Source: Dactylellina haptotyla
Taxonomy: Eukaryota > Ascomycota > Orbiliomycetes > Orbiliales > Orbiliaceae
DNA length: 64,000 bases
Assembly (NCBI GenBank): GCA_031310005.1
Contig: CM062379.1
Coordinates: 1,860,001 to 1,924,000 of the forward strand
Direction of reading: 5' to 3'
The notes beneath the pieces are model-generated. The model searched no databases and was not told the origin of the DNA. It saw only the letters and a program-made list of their open reading frames with translations. The translations under genes and the position numbers were made by a program. This document shows positions 1 through 12,588 of this stretch, piece by piece (positions within the stretch are counted from its first letter, which is position 1; the number at the start of each line of letters is the position of its first letter).

Positions 1-44
1 TTTCTTTCAGCATCGACAACCGACGGGACGAGCAGACGACCAAG

Positions 45-1251
45 ATGGGTTCCAGCAGCAAGAAGAAGAAGGAGAAGCAAAAGGACTTTGTCGTAAGTAG
101 TGTCAACAGTTGCCGGCCATTGGGTAGAAGCTAATCAGCCTGCGCAGAAACCAAAGCTGAAGGTGGGCAAGACCAAGCCGAAAGCTGACAACCATACATC
201 TACGTCGTTCAAATCGAAAGGTACCAAAGTCTCAGACGAGAAACGAAGCTTTGAGGCACGAAGCTAACTTTAGGATATTCAAATAGCTATCGTTGTTGGC
301 CATCAATCCTTGAATGCTGCAGCTCCAACTGTTCAGACACAGCTGAAGCACAACCTCACACTGCTCAATCACCACGCCTATAGCACTCGCCGTGATTCAT
401 TGTCCCATATCGCATCGGTATTATCGTCTTCCTCGCCGTCAACCCCCCCGATATCGTATTCAATCCTCCTACCAGCTCTTGCTCCATTGATTCTCGACTC
501 AGCGGCACCCGTACGAACACAGCTCCTCACGTTATTAAAGAGTCTCACAAAATCGAAAGATCTACGACAAGATGCAATCATCCCCGTCGACGCGGTACGG
601 ATGCACACTCCGCGGTTCTTACTCTACGTTCACAGTGCGATGACACATATCAGTGCCGAGATTCGAGGGGATTCTACGAATTTTCTAGCATGGTTGCTCG
701 ACGTTGTAGGGGAAGACACTGTGCGTGGTGCTAAGGGTTGGGGAAAGACGTTGAAATGCTGGATGGTGCTATTGGGATGGGAAAGTGGCAAATCCGGTAC
801 CGGAATCAGAACGAGCACGATTGAGTTCTCAGACCCGGGAAAGAATAAGAAGGCGGCTCTGCAACACTTGACGGTATTGAAACGATTTTTATCGGTTGGG
901 ATGCTAGAAGATTCGACGCCTGCTTCGCATTTCGATATTAGGATGACGGACTTGCTGCAACCTCACCAACACACTGATTTACACCTGATGCCTAAAACTT
1001 CGAATATATACGCGCACTTGTCGTTATTCGCCGCTAGTGGCGCAGTTGAGAATGTAAGCGAAGAGGATGCGGAGGGTTCGGCGGAAGATTTCGATAGTAG
1101 GAGGAGAATTATGAGGAATGTTTTCGAAGAGAATATCAGGGCGGGTCTAAACTCTAGACTTCAAGAGGCGGGCGAAGTTGGAAGATTGGCTGGTGGGGTT
1201 ATGAAGGTTATGGATAAGGCTTTAAAGACAGAAGGTCCCGAGGTTAGGTGA
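45..1251 (+). CDS. IPI1: Pre-rRNA-processing protein Ipi1 (TEX10 family)
   Basis: Three exons, by eye 45-92, 148-220 and 287-1251, join in frame to 361 residues. The start is MGSSSKKKKEKQKDF, a basic N-terminus, followed by a KLKVGKTKPK stretch and a TSFKSK motif that are typical of Ipi1. The rest is helical and HEAT-like, as in the family. Ipi1 works with Rix1/Ipi2 and Ipi3 in the nucleus, in the Rix1 complex that removes ITS2 and matures pre-60S ribosomes. The first two exons are tiny, which is common for fungal Ipi1. The gene points towards the STAND pair but is separated from it by 0.5 kb. The family call rests on the N-terminal motif block and the length; the exon borders follow GTAAG/GTACC donors and AG acceptors. 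Confidence 0.86.
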
Positions 1252-1774
1252 TATGCCTTGACAGGCGCCCGAGAGATAGGCCTCAACCGGACATAGTCCT
1301 GAGCGAGGACTTACGGATGTGCATGATCTATCTGGTAGCGAGTGCTGCACAGGCGAAAACAGGGACCTGTAAGATTCCCCTCGATACCCGCAGTGCCGCA
1401 GTATGAGACCGAGGTACCACTGCGCACCGAAAGCAACGGAGTCTTGATTTTGGCCACAATCCGCATCTCCATTTTCGGTGCTGCTGACGGAGTCTTGGCA
1501 GTCTGGTGGGCCCGAGAGGATTTGGCAGGTTCTGCGCCAGCGGATCATGACGACTGCAATTTGGTGCCAAGCTTCGACTCCGCCATCAAGCTTTGGCAAC
1601 ACGCGACGATCAAGTTGGCCTGAGGCACTCCAGGCTCGTCCGAGTCAGGCTTCGGATGACAGAAGGTTAAACTATATAGTATAACTTAAATTCTTTTAAA
1701 GAACTGAGCCCTTGTTCTAGTCCGTTTCATTTTCTCAAATTTAACTCTTCGCATGAAGTCGACTTTTCTTCAAG
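1252..1774. other. Intergenic, no gene seen
   Basis: This holds the 3' region of IPI1 and the promoter of the first STAND gene. Short overlapping open frames on both strands between about 1.25 and 1.65 kb show no recognisable domain and no splice support. An A/T-rich stretch with TATATAG near 1673-1680 lies about 100 nt before the next ATG. Confidence 0.6.
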
Positions 1775-4700
1775 ATGTCTACAACGTTAGTCCCTAGTAT
1801 ATCTCCTTGCACATTAACTAGTAGCTTACTTGGAATGAAATGTACTATTATAGAGGCCAGAAAAAACTCGAGACGGCCATCACCAATTTCAGAGACAGTT
1901 TAAAACCAGATGATAAACAAAAACTTGACTCGTTATCTGACCCTAGCGCCGACGACGTGGTCAAGCTCGTCACAGATATCGATGACAGTCTCCAACGGAA
2001 ACAAAAGCGCAGGAAACTTCAATCCTCGGCCTTCATGGATTTTATACGATCTGTGCAGCAATTCGGCGGGATTGTCGACACCACGGTCCAGTCCAATCCC
2101 GAAATTGCGGCTCTTGTGTGGGGCGGAGTGAAGTTTGTGCTCATGGTAAGCCAAAATCGAATCACAATATGTAAGTATTTGATTCAGAATTGACAATTGT
2201 GATAGGCTTTTCTCAACCATTCGAAATACTTAGAGCGCATAACAGAAATGTGTGAGGAGATGGGCCGAATATGCCCTCAATACGACCGATTTATCAAACT
2301 ATTTCCGACTCACATAGAATTACGGAGCTCTGTCTGCGAATTTTATGCGTTAGTCGTCGACTTTTTCAAAGATGCGATACTCTTTCTATACAAATCAGGT
2401 GTGTTCTGGGACTTTTTTTGACCTCAATACTATTCAAATTTTGACAATAATTAGCTATCAAACAACTGGCAATCGCGACTTTCAACCCTTTCGAAGAAAG
2501 ATTCGCCAGCGTGATCAAACGCCTCACTTTGATCAAGGAAACCGTTGATAAGGAAATATACCTAGCGTCGGAGAACGAACTGCAACTCGAAAGAATCAAC
2601 GCGGCCCAAGCTCGAACGGATGTCAAAAAATTCCACAATCTCGCTAGGACTGCATTTAACGATTACCAAGACGACCGCATTAAGTTGAGTGAGGAGTATA
2701 AGAGATCGAAACGAGAGAAACTTTTGAGAAACATCTCCGAGTATCCTTATTACTTCGATTTTGCAGACAACCTCCACAAGCGTCTGGACAAAACTGGGCA
2801 GTGGATACTCCAAGCGCCAGAGTATACTTCATGGCTTAACTCGCCAAATTCTTCGGGTCTATGGTATCATGCAATCCCTGGTTTTGGTAAATCAGTCCTT
2901 ACTGCTGGGATCGTGGATAGTCTTTTTGAAATGTCCAAGACCGGATTGAATGCCAACTCAACGACCAACCCGTCCACAAGATACTATATATCGTACTTCT
3001 TTTGTACGTATACGAATACTTCAAGTCTCAACGCACGAACCATTCTATCCAGTTTACTTCATCAACTATTTTACTACTCCCACGCTCTACCTAAAGACCT
3101 CCTTGATCGACTAGAATCGCAATTCGAAGATAAGACTAGTGCCGGTCGAGTGGGTATTGTTGATATCCAGAATCTACTAATTGAAATCATCAAGTCAAAC
3201 AATGCCTGCAACTTCGTAGTCCTAGACGGTATTGATGAATGCACAGACAAAGAACGTGGTATTGTTATCAGAGTTCTGAAGCAAATGCTCTCATCTGTTC
3301 CCAATAACCTTAAAATACTACTGTCCAGCAGGGGATCCCAGGATATAGCCCGTGCATTAAAAGAATTCGATCAAATCGATCTTCTCGTCTCCAATCAAAG
3401 CGACATCGAAATATTTATCACGCAAACATTACAAGATAAAGAACTCGAAGGCCAGCTACCTGAGTTGCCACCAGACCTTCTCGACAAGATCAGAGCAACA
3501 CTAGCTGCAAACGCTAAAGGTCTCTTCGTCTGGGTTGATCTACAAATTTCCGAGATATGTAATGAAGCGAACGCGGAAGATATAGAGCTAGCGCTAGCTC
3601 CATCAAATCTTCCAAAAGACCTTAACGAACTTTACACAAGAATTCTTCGAAGGATCCTTAAATTCCGGCGACCAGAGATTGCAAAAGATATTTTCAAGTG
3701 GGTCGGATATGCATTACGCCCTCTCACTCTCGAGGAGATCAAAGAAGCCACAGTTATCGATAGTTCCAAAATACCGGACTGGGCATCCCTGCAGAAACGT
3801 ACTCAAATGGACGATGCCAAGTGGATTCAGAATTGCGAGAATCTCGTTACCTTAAATAAAGCTACCAAAACGATCCAATTCGCACATTACACAATCAAAG
3901 AGTTCTTGTCTAGCGGACAGCTTCAGAAAGATCCGGAACTCTTCGAAGCATTTTATCTTGACGCCTCTGAAGCCCATAAAATGCTCGGAAATGCGTGTGT
4001 GGCATATTTTGAGTTGCCTGAAATCGCGAAACCATCTATGAACCAGCAACAAGCCTTTATCCCAAAGAAAGAAGGAGAGAGTCTAAACCTAGTTCCACAG
4101 ATGGTGGCAGATTCGGAGTCATCGTGGGTTGGATGGTTGGCCAAAATGGTCCATCGATCACCGCAACAGAAGGCGGATACGAAAACTTCGAATATGGCGC
4201 TCATCAAGTCACGCAACACGGCCGCTCTCATCGTTTCTCAGAAGGAATCCTTTAAAAAGATGCTACAGAGGTATCCGCTTTTAGAGTATGCTACAAGCAA
4301 CTGGCTTCTTCATTATGACCGAGTATTTGCAATAAGTAGAGAAGGCTATGGCGGTTTCAATACCTCTCTGCCCTCGGGCATATCTGTGTCAGTCCCTTCT
4401 TATTCTGATGGACGGGAAAATCGGGGCGACGTGTGGGAACAACTGGAGTTTTGGGTACTCAATCAGGTCAAAGTAATCTTTACTGTTTCCATACCTGTCA
4501 AAACAAGCGTAAAAGAATTTGGAGAAGCCATAACCGCGACCCCGGAAGTTATCAGGTTCCCTTGGCAGAGTTATTCCGCGCCTGACCCTAACGGCACTGA
4601 ACAAAGGGAAGAGAGACTGTTCAAAGCTCTTGACTGGGCATTGGATAACAACGTTTATATCTTATTCGCGATTATATATGAATGTCTGTACCCCAAAGAG

Positions 4701-6005
4701 GCAAGTCTTCTGCCAGACTATTGGTTTAATCGACGGCCTACCGTCGATGTTCTCCGCCATATTCGCCAAGGGGGTTCCCTCTTTTCTGTACCGCAACGCG
4801 ATTCCCGTTTTAATATTTTATGCCACAACAGCAACAGCTTTCAGTCGCTATGGGTTTTCGCCCTCCTCTCCTTCCGACAAGACTTAAAGTCGATGACGTA
4901 TATCCATAAGGAGCAAATATACACTCTCATGCCTTATGCTTGCGAAAGCGGAGACCTTGCCCTGCTAGAATTTCTAACTGGATTGTGGCTAGCGATTCCA
5001 AATGCCACCGACGGGACGAAAAATGTAACCATCCGAATGGAAACCTTCGCGTCAATGATGTGTGGCGCGATTACCGCTGATTCTCTTGAGATTGTGGATA
5101 AACTTTTGACCGATGATTTATTCTCGATATTCACTAAAAACATCGAAGATATCGTGCTCGAGAATACGATGCCCTTGATACCAGCGTTAGGGAACGCGAG
5201 AATGTTCAAACATCTGATGGATAAATGGCGCAATCCGTTCATAAAAGATGGAGTTAGCGGACCCGATATTGCCAGACAGGTTCTAGTGGCTGTGGCAGAA
5301 TCCGGTAGTACAGAGATGATGACGGCCTGTTTTGAAAAGACCGGGTCGTCGTACCGCCAAAACCACCCTTTCTATCTTGATAGGGTCCTCATAACAGCAG
5401 TAGCCCATAACCACCTCGATCTCGTCAAGTTGATAGCAGCCCAACTAAGAATCGATGGGCTTATTCGCACGGGCGCGGTAGCTGAGGACGGAACATACGA
5501 CGCAACGGCTGGTTTTGTCAAAAATGCAGAATTTCAACGGGTAGAAGCATTATGCTCCGCCATCACGAACAGAAACCCAGAGCTGGTCGATTTCCTGATG
5601 GATTTAGGCACAGATATTTTCTCACCACACCCCCACAAGGGACGCAACCTCCCGCTTGTAGCATTTGCAGAAACACCCAGTCTGCAAGTTCTCGACGCTA
5701 TATTGAAACGCCAGCCGCGAGAATTTATGAAAGGGTTGGACGACTTTGCCAAAGAACCGTTGCAACCTGCTAGAAAAGCAGAATCAATCCTTTCACGAAC
5801 TAGGGAGAATCCTTGGGGCGTTTTCCTTCGAGTAAAAGCCCAAGCTCCTGATGATTGGGACTTGGATGCTCTCAGAATTGAAGTTCTAGAAAGAATTTTC
5901 GATCAACTAAACACTATGCCCGCCGAATATCCGACTATTCACTATCAAGTGAAAGTTATTCTATCTCGGGTTTCAAAGGCAAATCCGTCCCTTAAGCCTT
6001 CTTGA
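1775..6005 (+). CDS. STAND/NLR-like NACHT NTPase, paralog 1
   Basis: Four exons (1775-1785, 1854-2145, 2206-2398, 2455-6005) give 1348 residues. Residues 1-165 form the helical N-terminal domain common in fungal STAND proteins (DUF7708-like, with the signature ALVWGGVKF). A coiled linker follows, then an NPHP3-type NACHT domain. Its P-loop AIPGFGKS is near residues 305-312, Walker B FVVLDGIDEC near 419-428 and a sensor motif SSRGSQD near 454. A winged helix (YALRPLTLEEIKEAT) sits near 583-597. The C-terminal half has only weak ankyrin-like helix pairs. STAND proteins are ATP switches that oligomerise on sensing a ligand; in fungi some drive heterokaryon incompatibility or other self/non-self responses. 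The ligand and effector of this one cannot be told. The first P-loop glycine is alanine. Its tandem neighbour is a clear paralog. Confidence 0.9.
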
Positions 6006-6460
6006 GATATCACCTTTGTCCAGCTAGTGCTAGTTGCAGCCTATTATTCATTCATATGTACATAAAACTACCTGTTTTGCAGCTTCTTTATTTTAGAATT
6101 ATATACCGAATTATTATTCTGATCAAATATTTCTCTCGATTTTTAACTCTAGAACATATTGACGCAAATCCCATAATTCGCGAGACCATATAGGCTTATA
6201 TTACTGCTTTGTTTTTGCTCGCGTTCTGTGTTGCGGAGGCATCCCAAATTACAATTGGCTCCTGCATATGCTTAGCCCCCCGCCCGCAAGTGTACGTATA
6301 CCTTCTGTTCAGCTGTAGGCAGAATACAAGGCTGTATGTGTTCAGCTGGTTCCCAACAAATAAATATAAGGCGATTGTATCTTTCACGAGAGGACACTTG
6401 CTCGATCATCAAATTAATTCATCAGTGCCGAAAGGTTAGGCGCGGGGCGATCATGCGAAG
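6006..6460. other. Spacer between the two STAND genes
   Basis: A 455 nt A/T-rich spacer holds the terminator of paralog 1 and the promoter of paralog 2. No open frame with a recognisable domain was seen, and no obvious copy of the upstream 1252-1774 promoter region is visible by eye, although the coding 5' ends are alike. Confidence 0.6.
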
Positions 6461-9400
6461 ATGTCAGTAACGTAAGTTATAAGTTATATCCATACAAGCT
6501 GTGGACTCCAAACCAGATTATATCCTAACACTGTAATAAAATCACAGCGTAGGCCAACAAGAATTCGAGAAAGCCGTCGCTGATTTCATATCTGTTTTGA
6601 AACCCGACGACAAAAAGGCATTAAGCGCATCCGACCCCACAGCCGAAGATGTAGCAAACTTGGTCAAGCAAATAGACAACACTCTTCGCCCTAAACAAAA
6701 GCGACGAATATTACGCAACTCGTTATTTGAGACCCTCCTTGTATCGATTCAACAATTTTATGGAGTTATAGATTCGTGCACACAATCCAACCCGGAGATA
6801 GCATCGCTAGTGTGGGGTGGTATGAAGTTTTTAATTCTGGTAGAGCCAACTTTATGCCTGTTCTATTCTAGCAGGTATTTAACCGGTCCGAATTGCTAAA
6901 CTTAAGGATAGGCATTCTCAAATTATGTGGAATACTTCGAGAAAATCATCGGCATGTGCGATGAAATGGGCAAGCTTTGTCCTCAGTACAATCGATTCGC
7001 ACAATTATTTCCAAGTCATCTGGAACTTCAGAGTTGCATTTTTGAATTCTATGGAGTGGTAGTGGGATTCTTCAAGGAAGCATCTCTATTCTTATATAAA
7101 TCTGGTACGTACGGACCCGTGGGTTAGAGATATAGATGAGCCATGGAGATAACCTTCCTAATATACTATATATACCCATAGTTTTAAAACAATTTGCTAT
7201 AGCCATTTTTCAGCCGTTTCGCGATAAGTTCAACGTCATTCTTAAATCGCTAGGGATTTTAAAAGAGAGAATCGAAAATGAGATCCGGATTGCAGAAAAT
7301 CAAGAGGCGCACGTCCAAAGGGTCAGGGATGCTCAGAACTGGGCGACAACCGAGAACCATTTCGCATTGGCTAGGATCGCATATCATGACTTCCAGGAAG
7401 ATCGTTTGAAAGTCTCCAAACACTCCCGAAAGGAGTTGCGAAACCGGATATTGGACAATATATCCAGCTACTCGTATTACTCCGATTTTGCGAACAATCT
7501 CCAGAAGCGCTTGCCAAACAGCGGGCAGTGGATTTTTGAGCTACCCGAATACAAAGCGTGGGTTGAACCCTCGCAGTCAGCAGGCATCTGGTACAATGCA
7601 ATCCCCGGATTTGGAAAATCGGTTCTTACAGCTGGAGTTATTGATAACCTTATTGAAAGCTCAAAGTCAGCGAGGAATAGGTTGTATGTTGCATATTTCT
7701 TCTGCACATATACCAATGCGTCAAGCCTCCTCGCACATACCATTATCGCCAGTCTTTTGAGACAGTTATTTTACTACTCTTCGGATTTACCACTGGATCT
7801 TGCTCAAAGCATTGAGTCGAGTTTCCAAGACAGAATCAGTTCGGCTCGTATAGATCGGTCAGGTCTTCGGGAACTTTTGACCAGGATTCTGGAAACCAAC
7901 CAGGCTCACAACTTCATCATCATAGATGGTCTTGACGAATGCAATGATGTAGAGCGTGGAATTGTTCTTAGGACCCTGAAAGAGTTATTAGACGGGGCTA
8001 CATGTCCTAATAGCTTGAAGATCCTCGTATCCAGTCGCGGGTCTCAAGATATCATACGGGCACTTATAAATTTCAAACAAGTGGATCTCAGAACCTCGAA
8101 CCAGCAGGATATTGAGTGTTTTATTGAGCAGGCCATCAAGGACAAGGAGCTAGAGGGCCAGCTCCCAGAACTTCCAAACGATCTATTCCGGAAGATAAAA
8201 GAATTTCTATCAACGAACGCGAAAGGATTGTTTATTTGGGTAGATCTTTTAATTCTAGAAATCTGTAAGGAATCTCGGACAGAGGATATTGAGATGGCAC
8301 TACCGACGCTACCTAAAGATCTCGACGAGCTATACAACAGAGTTCTCCATCGAATAGGAACTCTTCGGAAGCCTGAAATAGCACGTAAAATTTTCCGATG
8401 GGTAGCCTACGCCCGACGACCACTCACCCTGAAGGAGCTCAAAGAAGCAACACTTGTAGAAGAGCCGTCAATATCTTCCTGGGCAGCACTAAACCGAATG
8501 ACGGAGATGGATGAAGCTAAATGGCTTCAAAATTGCGAAAACTTGGTGATTATGAGCAAAGGGGATCAGACTGTCCGATTCGCCCATTCCACTGTCAAGG
8601 ACTTCTTAACCTCGGTTAAGCCAAACAATGTTACATTTCTGATCAATGGAGAATGTCATTTGGAGCTCGCTAGATGGTGCGTACGATACTTTGAGCTCCC
8701 AGATATCACCGACCCAGCTATAAACGAAAGGCGGGTCCTCTTTCAGAAACAAGGAGTTAGTGCTTCGTCATTTGTTCCTAGCGCTTTATCTTCGGCGACA
8801 CAGACACTTTTCAGAGCATATCAATACACTACAAAGACAAAAATAGGAACTACGAAAACTGGAAGTTCGGATCTTGTCAAGTCGTCCCACCAAACTTTAG
8901 ATATGCTTCAGGCATCAACTAAAAAATCGTTCAATCAAATGTTACAATCCCACCCTTTACTGGGATATGCAATTAGTAATTGGATTCACCATTACGAAGC
9001 GCGTATGCACTACGACAGTGGCATATATAGCTCCACAAATAGGATAGGCGACAAAGAAATGATCATTACCAAGTCTGAAGTCTACTTTGATAAAATTCAG
9101 CTAGATGATCAAATCTCGCAAATAATTTTGAGAAAATATCGGATAATAAGGTTTCCGTGGCAAAATTACTTCTCACCGGAAACGACCACACCTTTAGAGG
9201 ATTTTAGCAATCTAGTTGACTGGGCATTAGAAAATAAAGTTGGATTGATCTTTGAAATCATCTGGCGTGAGCACAAATTAACTTGCGAAAGAGGTTGGGG
9301 TTTTGGACAATGTTGCTATCATTTTAGTACTTATTGGTTTTCTGGATATCCTCCTCGATTCTGGGGAGCCTCAGAATACAGCCGATTCCAACATCTTTGC

Positions 9401-10615
9401 AAACAAAACAATACCGATCCATTAATATGGCGCACGGTCTTCGAAGCGCTAAAGGCTGATAGATCATACAAGAAGCCATTATCTGATAGTACCTTCCTTC
9501 AAAATCAACCTACGCTTAGCGACCTCTTATTAACCGCATGCAAAAATAGTGACGAAGGGCTGTATCAAAATCTCGTAGAGATATTAAGAATTCTTCCAGG
9601 AGGGAGAGGGAGATCCTGGCCAATGGGAGGTATATCTAAAGGCTATCGCGGTTCGAAATATCTTCACACAGAAGTTTATATTGAGATGGTAAAAGCGTCA
9701 ATAGATGCCGACTGCCTCCCAATTTTCACATCTCTTCAAGGAGATCTATACACTGAGTTCGTAGAAGAATGTTCCCCTTTTGAAAGATTCGACATCCTCC
9801 GATCTACAGTTCGACCCGGATATAAAGCCTACTTCAAGATGCTATTTCAAAATCGAAGTTACGAGTCTGCACTAAATTTCTTTTACCCCACACCGGCACC
9901 AGGCCATACCATTCTCCAGAGGGCAGCTTGGTATGGGGAAAGATATATCGTCGAATTAATGCTTCTCAAACAGCCATTGCATCTGAACGTTTGTGGTAAA
10001 GAGTTAATTCAAGAATCGCCGTTTAAAGAATATCCAATTCAGCTAGCTGCCAAGGCGAACCATCTGGATGTTATCAAAGTCATGGTCCCATTCCTCAAAT
10101 CGAAAGTGGACGTTACCATATCCGGGAACTCAAATACGGCACTCACATACGCAATAAAGAACCACAACTTGGAAATGGTTCGGCTTCTTCTTGACGCGGG
10201 TGCTGATATCAAATTGGGAGACGCAAATAATCTACCGAAAGACCCCGGTGATATGCTCCGAAATACATCCTTTACAACCCCAGACTATTTTAACTTCCCA
10301 CTCCTCCAGCTCATGAGAGACCCGGATGAAGATATTTTAGATCTAGTGATTGCTAAACGGCGCAACGACTTGTTATATACATTGGAGGAGTTCAAAATGG
10401 ACTACTACTATTTAACAGCTTATTATAGCCCGTGGGAAGTATTAAGTCAAGGCTTGATAGAAAATTGTCAAACTTTCAAGCAAGGAGGTAAAGGACCATA
10501 CTGGACTATGTATGATATGATTCGACATGCGATTCCTATAACAAGCCCTGGTAACCTCCCTGGTAGCGATAACTATATTTCCCAGGAATTTCTGGATTTT
10601 TTTAGTGTACATTAG
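6461..10615 (+). CDS. STAND/NLR-like NACHT NTPase with ankyrin repeats, paralog 2
   Basis: Four exons (6461-6471, 6548-6839, 6912-7104, 7182-10615) give 1309 residues. The first three exons have exactly the same lengths (11, 292, 193 nt) and phases as in the upstream paralog, which shows tandem duplication. Domains in order: N-terminal helical domain with SLVWGGMKF (1-165), linker, NACHT with AIPGFGKS (about 305-312) and FIIIDGLDEC (about 410-419), winged helix with ARRPLTLKELKEAT, a long middle region, then ankyrin-type repeats near 1075-1180 (for example HLDVIKVMVPFL and NLEMVRLLLDAGADI). Similarity to paralog 1 is high through the NACHT and winged-helix part and falls off after it, as expected if the C-terminus is the recognition region. 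The true start is the 11 nt exon; the in-frame ATG at 7136 lies in an intron. Confidence 0.9.
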
Positions 10616-11085
10616 GTAGCTACTGGTAATATGTATGTCTTTAGCGGGATTGCCAATTGAAAGTGCAAATAAACTAAGGCCAAACATCCGGTGTTACTAG
10701 ATTCAAAGGATTAGACGATTGCCTGCCCTGTAAAACCATAACTACAAGTATTATTTATTTATTTTGGCGATGGGCAATCCCACTAGCATACACAGTTAGA
10801 GTCCTTGACTCTCGCTCCGGCTCGAAGAAGAAGCCACAGATAACGAAAAGACTTGCCATAATCGAATTTGATAAGAGACAGATTAGAAACCCCATTCCAT
10901 TATATCCAAAAACGAAAAAAACAAGGTTCTCGTAAACCAAGCAGTGGCAAAAAGAAGTAATACCCCAAGCTAGCAATTACGTCGCGCGTTCCCTGCTCTG
11001 GCGGAAGTTTGTCTATTTAGGCGGAGCCTTTTTATTAGCAATTGGTAGCTGATCTCATTATATATATTATTTTTTTGGAAAGATG
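10616..11085. other. Convergent intergenic region, no gene seen
   Basis: Downstream ends of the second STAND gene and of the BAR-protein gene meet here. Only short open frames without domains are present. An A/T run near 11058-11075 probably belongs to the 3' end of the BAR gene. Confidence 0.6.
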
Positions 11086-12588
11086 TTAATTGCTTACCTC
11101 CTGCTCTCTTTGAAGCGCGCTGATGGACTCAGCAACATCCTGGAGGGCATCAACAGATGCTTGGTGATACTCGAGCTGAGCGTGGACCATGGCCGATAGA
11201 CCCCTCAATGGCTCTGGGGTGTTCAACAAATCGTTCATGGCGCCAACGGCCTCCTCCATAGCGACGATGAACTTATCCTCCAAGGTCTCAATCTCGTGTC
11301 TGAGGTTTTCATCGGCAGCGGCTTCGTCGGCTGGATTCTTCTTGAACAAGCTGATTCCTGCAGCGCCAGTTCCTTGCTCTCGCTGCCTCTGTCTGGCCTT
11401 GGCGGCATCGAGGAGTAGTCGAGCGTTCTCGACTTCCTGTCGGTACTTTGCGACGTTCTTGAAGGCGATGTTCAAGTTGGTGGTCCACGGCTTGACAAGG
11501 TGAGTGACAACAGCCTGGTCCATGGCCAAACGAGCCTGTCCGATCTGACGACTAGCGGTGGAGAGCTTCTCGAGTCCAGATGAGAGTGGGTCGGAGGCCG
11601 GGAGCATCTGTGAGGATATACCAGCAGCGCGGGAGATGGCATGAGGGAAGGTCTTTGGATCGGTGGGAGCTTGTGTCGGAGATACGAGCGCCTGCTGAGC
11701 CTCCTGAGGGGTAGCCGCATTGGAGAGAGCCTGGATCCTGCCAGTCACATTGCGGGAGAGGTCGGTGATGGATTCTCGCTATATGGACATGTTAATTTGC
11801 GCTCCGCGCTCCAAGATATCTTTTGGAGATAAGAAGCCCTTCATACCAGATTTGGTGGGTAGTCGTATGCTTCATTGGCGTATTGAGTGCTGCCAGGCGA
11901 GTTAGTCAGCATCGAAAGCTATATTACGATCCACGATCCATAAACCCGTCATCCGGAATAGGCTACTCACGTCACACTCAGCATCTTCTGGTGCACTTTG
12001 TGGAGTGCATCGACTCGGGCCTCCAATTCGCGATAGTCTGCCGGAAGCTGGGTCTTTTCGAAGTCGTCCCCGTTCCATTTGAGGAACATGTCAGCTTCCG
12101 CTAGTCGAATCTTTTGCATACACCAGCATCGCCCACAGCGGGGCCCAGTTCACTTTCAACATTCAATTCATTTCGCCTCAAAAGTCATGAATTCTCAAAA
12201 CTGCCCACGAAAGCAGGAAGACGGACTCGCACGTGAATATCCAAAACGTCGAAAAGGCGCAACACAGCGGGAATAAGGGAGCGGACGAGCTAAAAGCGCC
12301 AGGACAACAACCAAACCACAAACGAGAAAAAAAACTTGTAGTGGGACGAGTTTATGAAGTTTAACAGCCCCTACGAACCTCTGCAAGCAAGAACTGAGGG
12401 GCGTAGATGTGCGAAAGGCGATGGATTTGGCCGGAAACAACTACGGAAGCTTGACTGACCTTATCATCTGCCTGGCCGAGCTGTTCCTTGACGAACTGTT
12501 GGGTTCGGGCGGCGAAAGGGGTGAAGCTCGTGGTGAACGAGTTGCCAACATTGGTGATGCTCTTGCCGAAGCCCTGAAGCGTGTCCAT
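11086..12588 (-). CDS. BAR-domain protein, Gvp36-like
   Basis: Four exons on the minus strand (12588-12460, 12053-11971, 11889-11847, 11778-11086) join in frame to about 315 residues. The N-terminus MDTLQGFGKSITNVGNSF leads to RTQQFVKEQLGQADDK and then TQLPADYRELEARVDALHKV. This matches the Gvp36 family, BAR proteins that bind curved membranes at Golgi and endosomal vesicles and act in endocytosis and vacuole shape. The remainder is long amphipathic helix (for example VAKYRQEVENARLLLDAAKAR), as expected of a BAR dimer. The last exon reads through a consensus GTAAGC donor at GAG|GTAAGC just before the stop, so an alternative short last exon further left is possible. The first intron is long (about 400 nt), which is unusual next to the other introns here. 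Confidence 0.85.

Noticed and set aside
1222-1684. Overlapping short frames between IPI1 and the first STAND gene
   Set aside because: Frames on both strands without ATG context, splice signals or domains; treated as intergenic.
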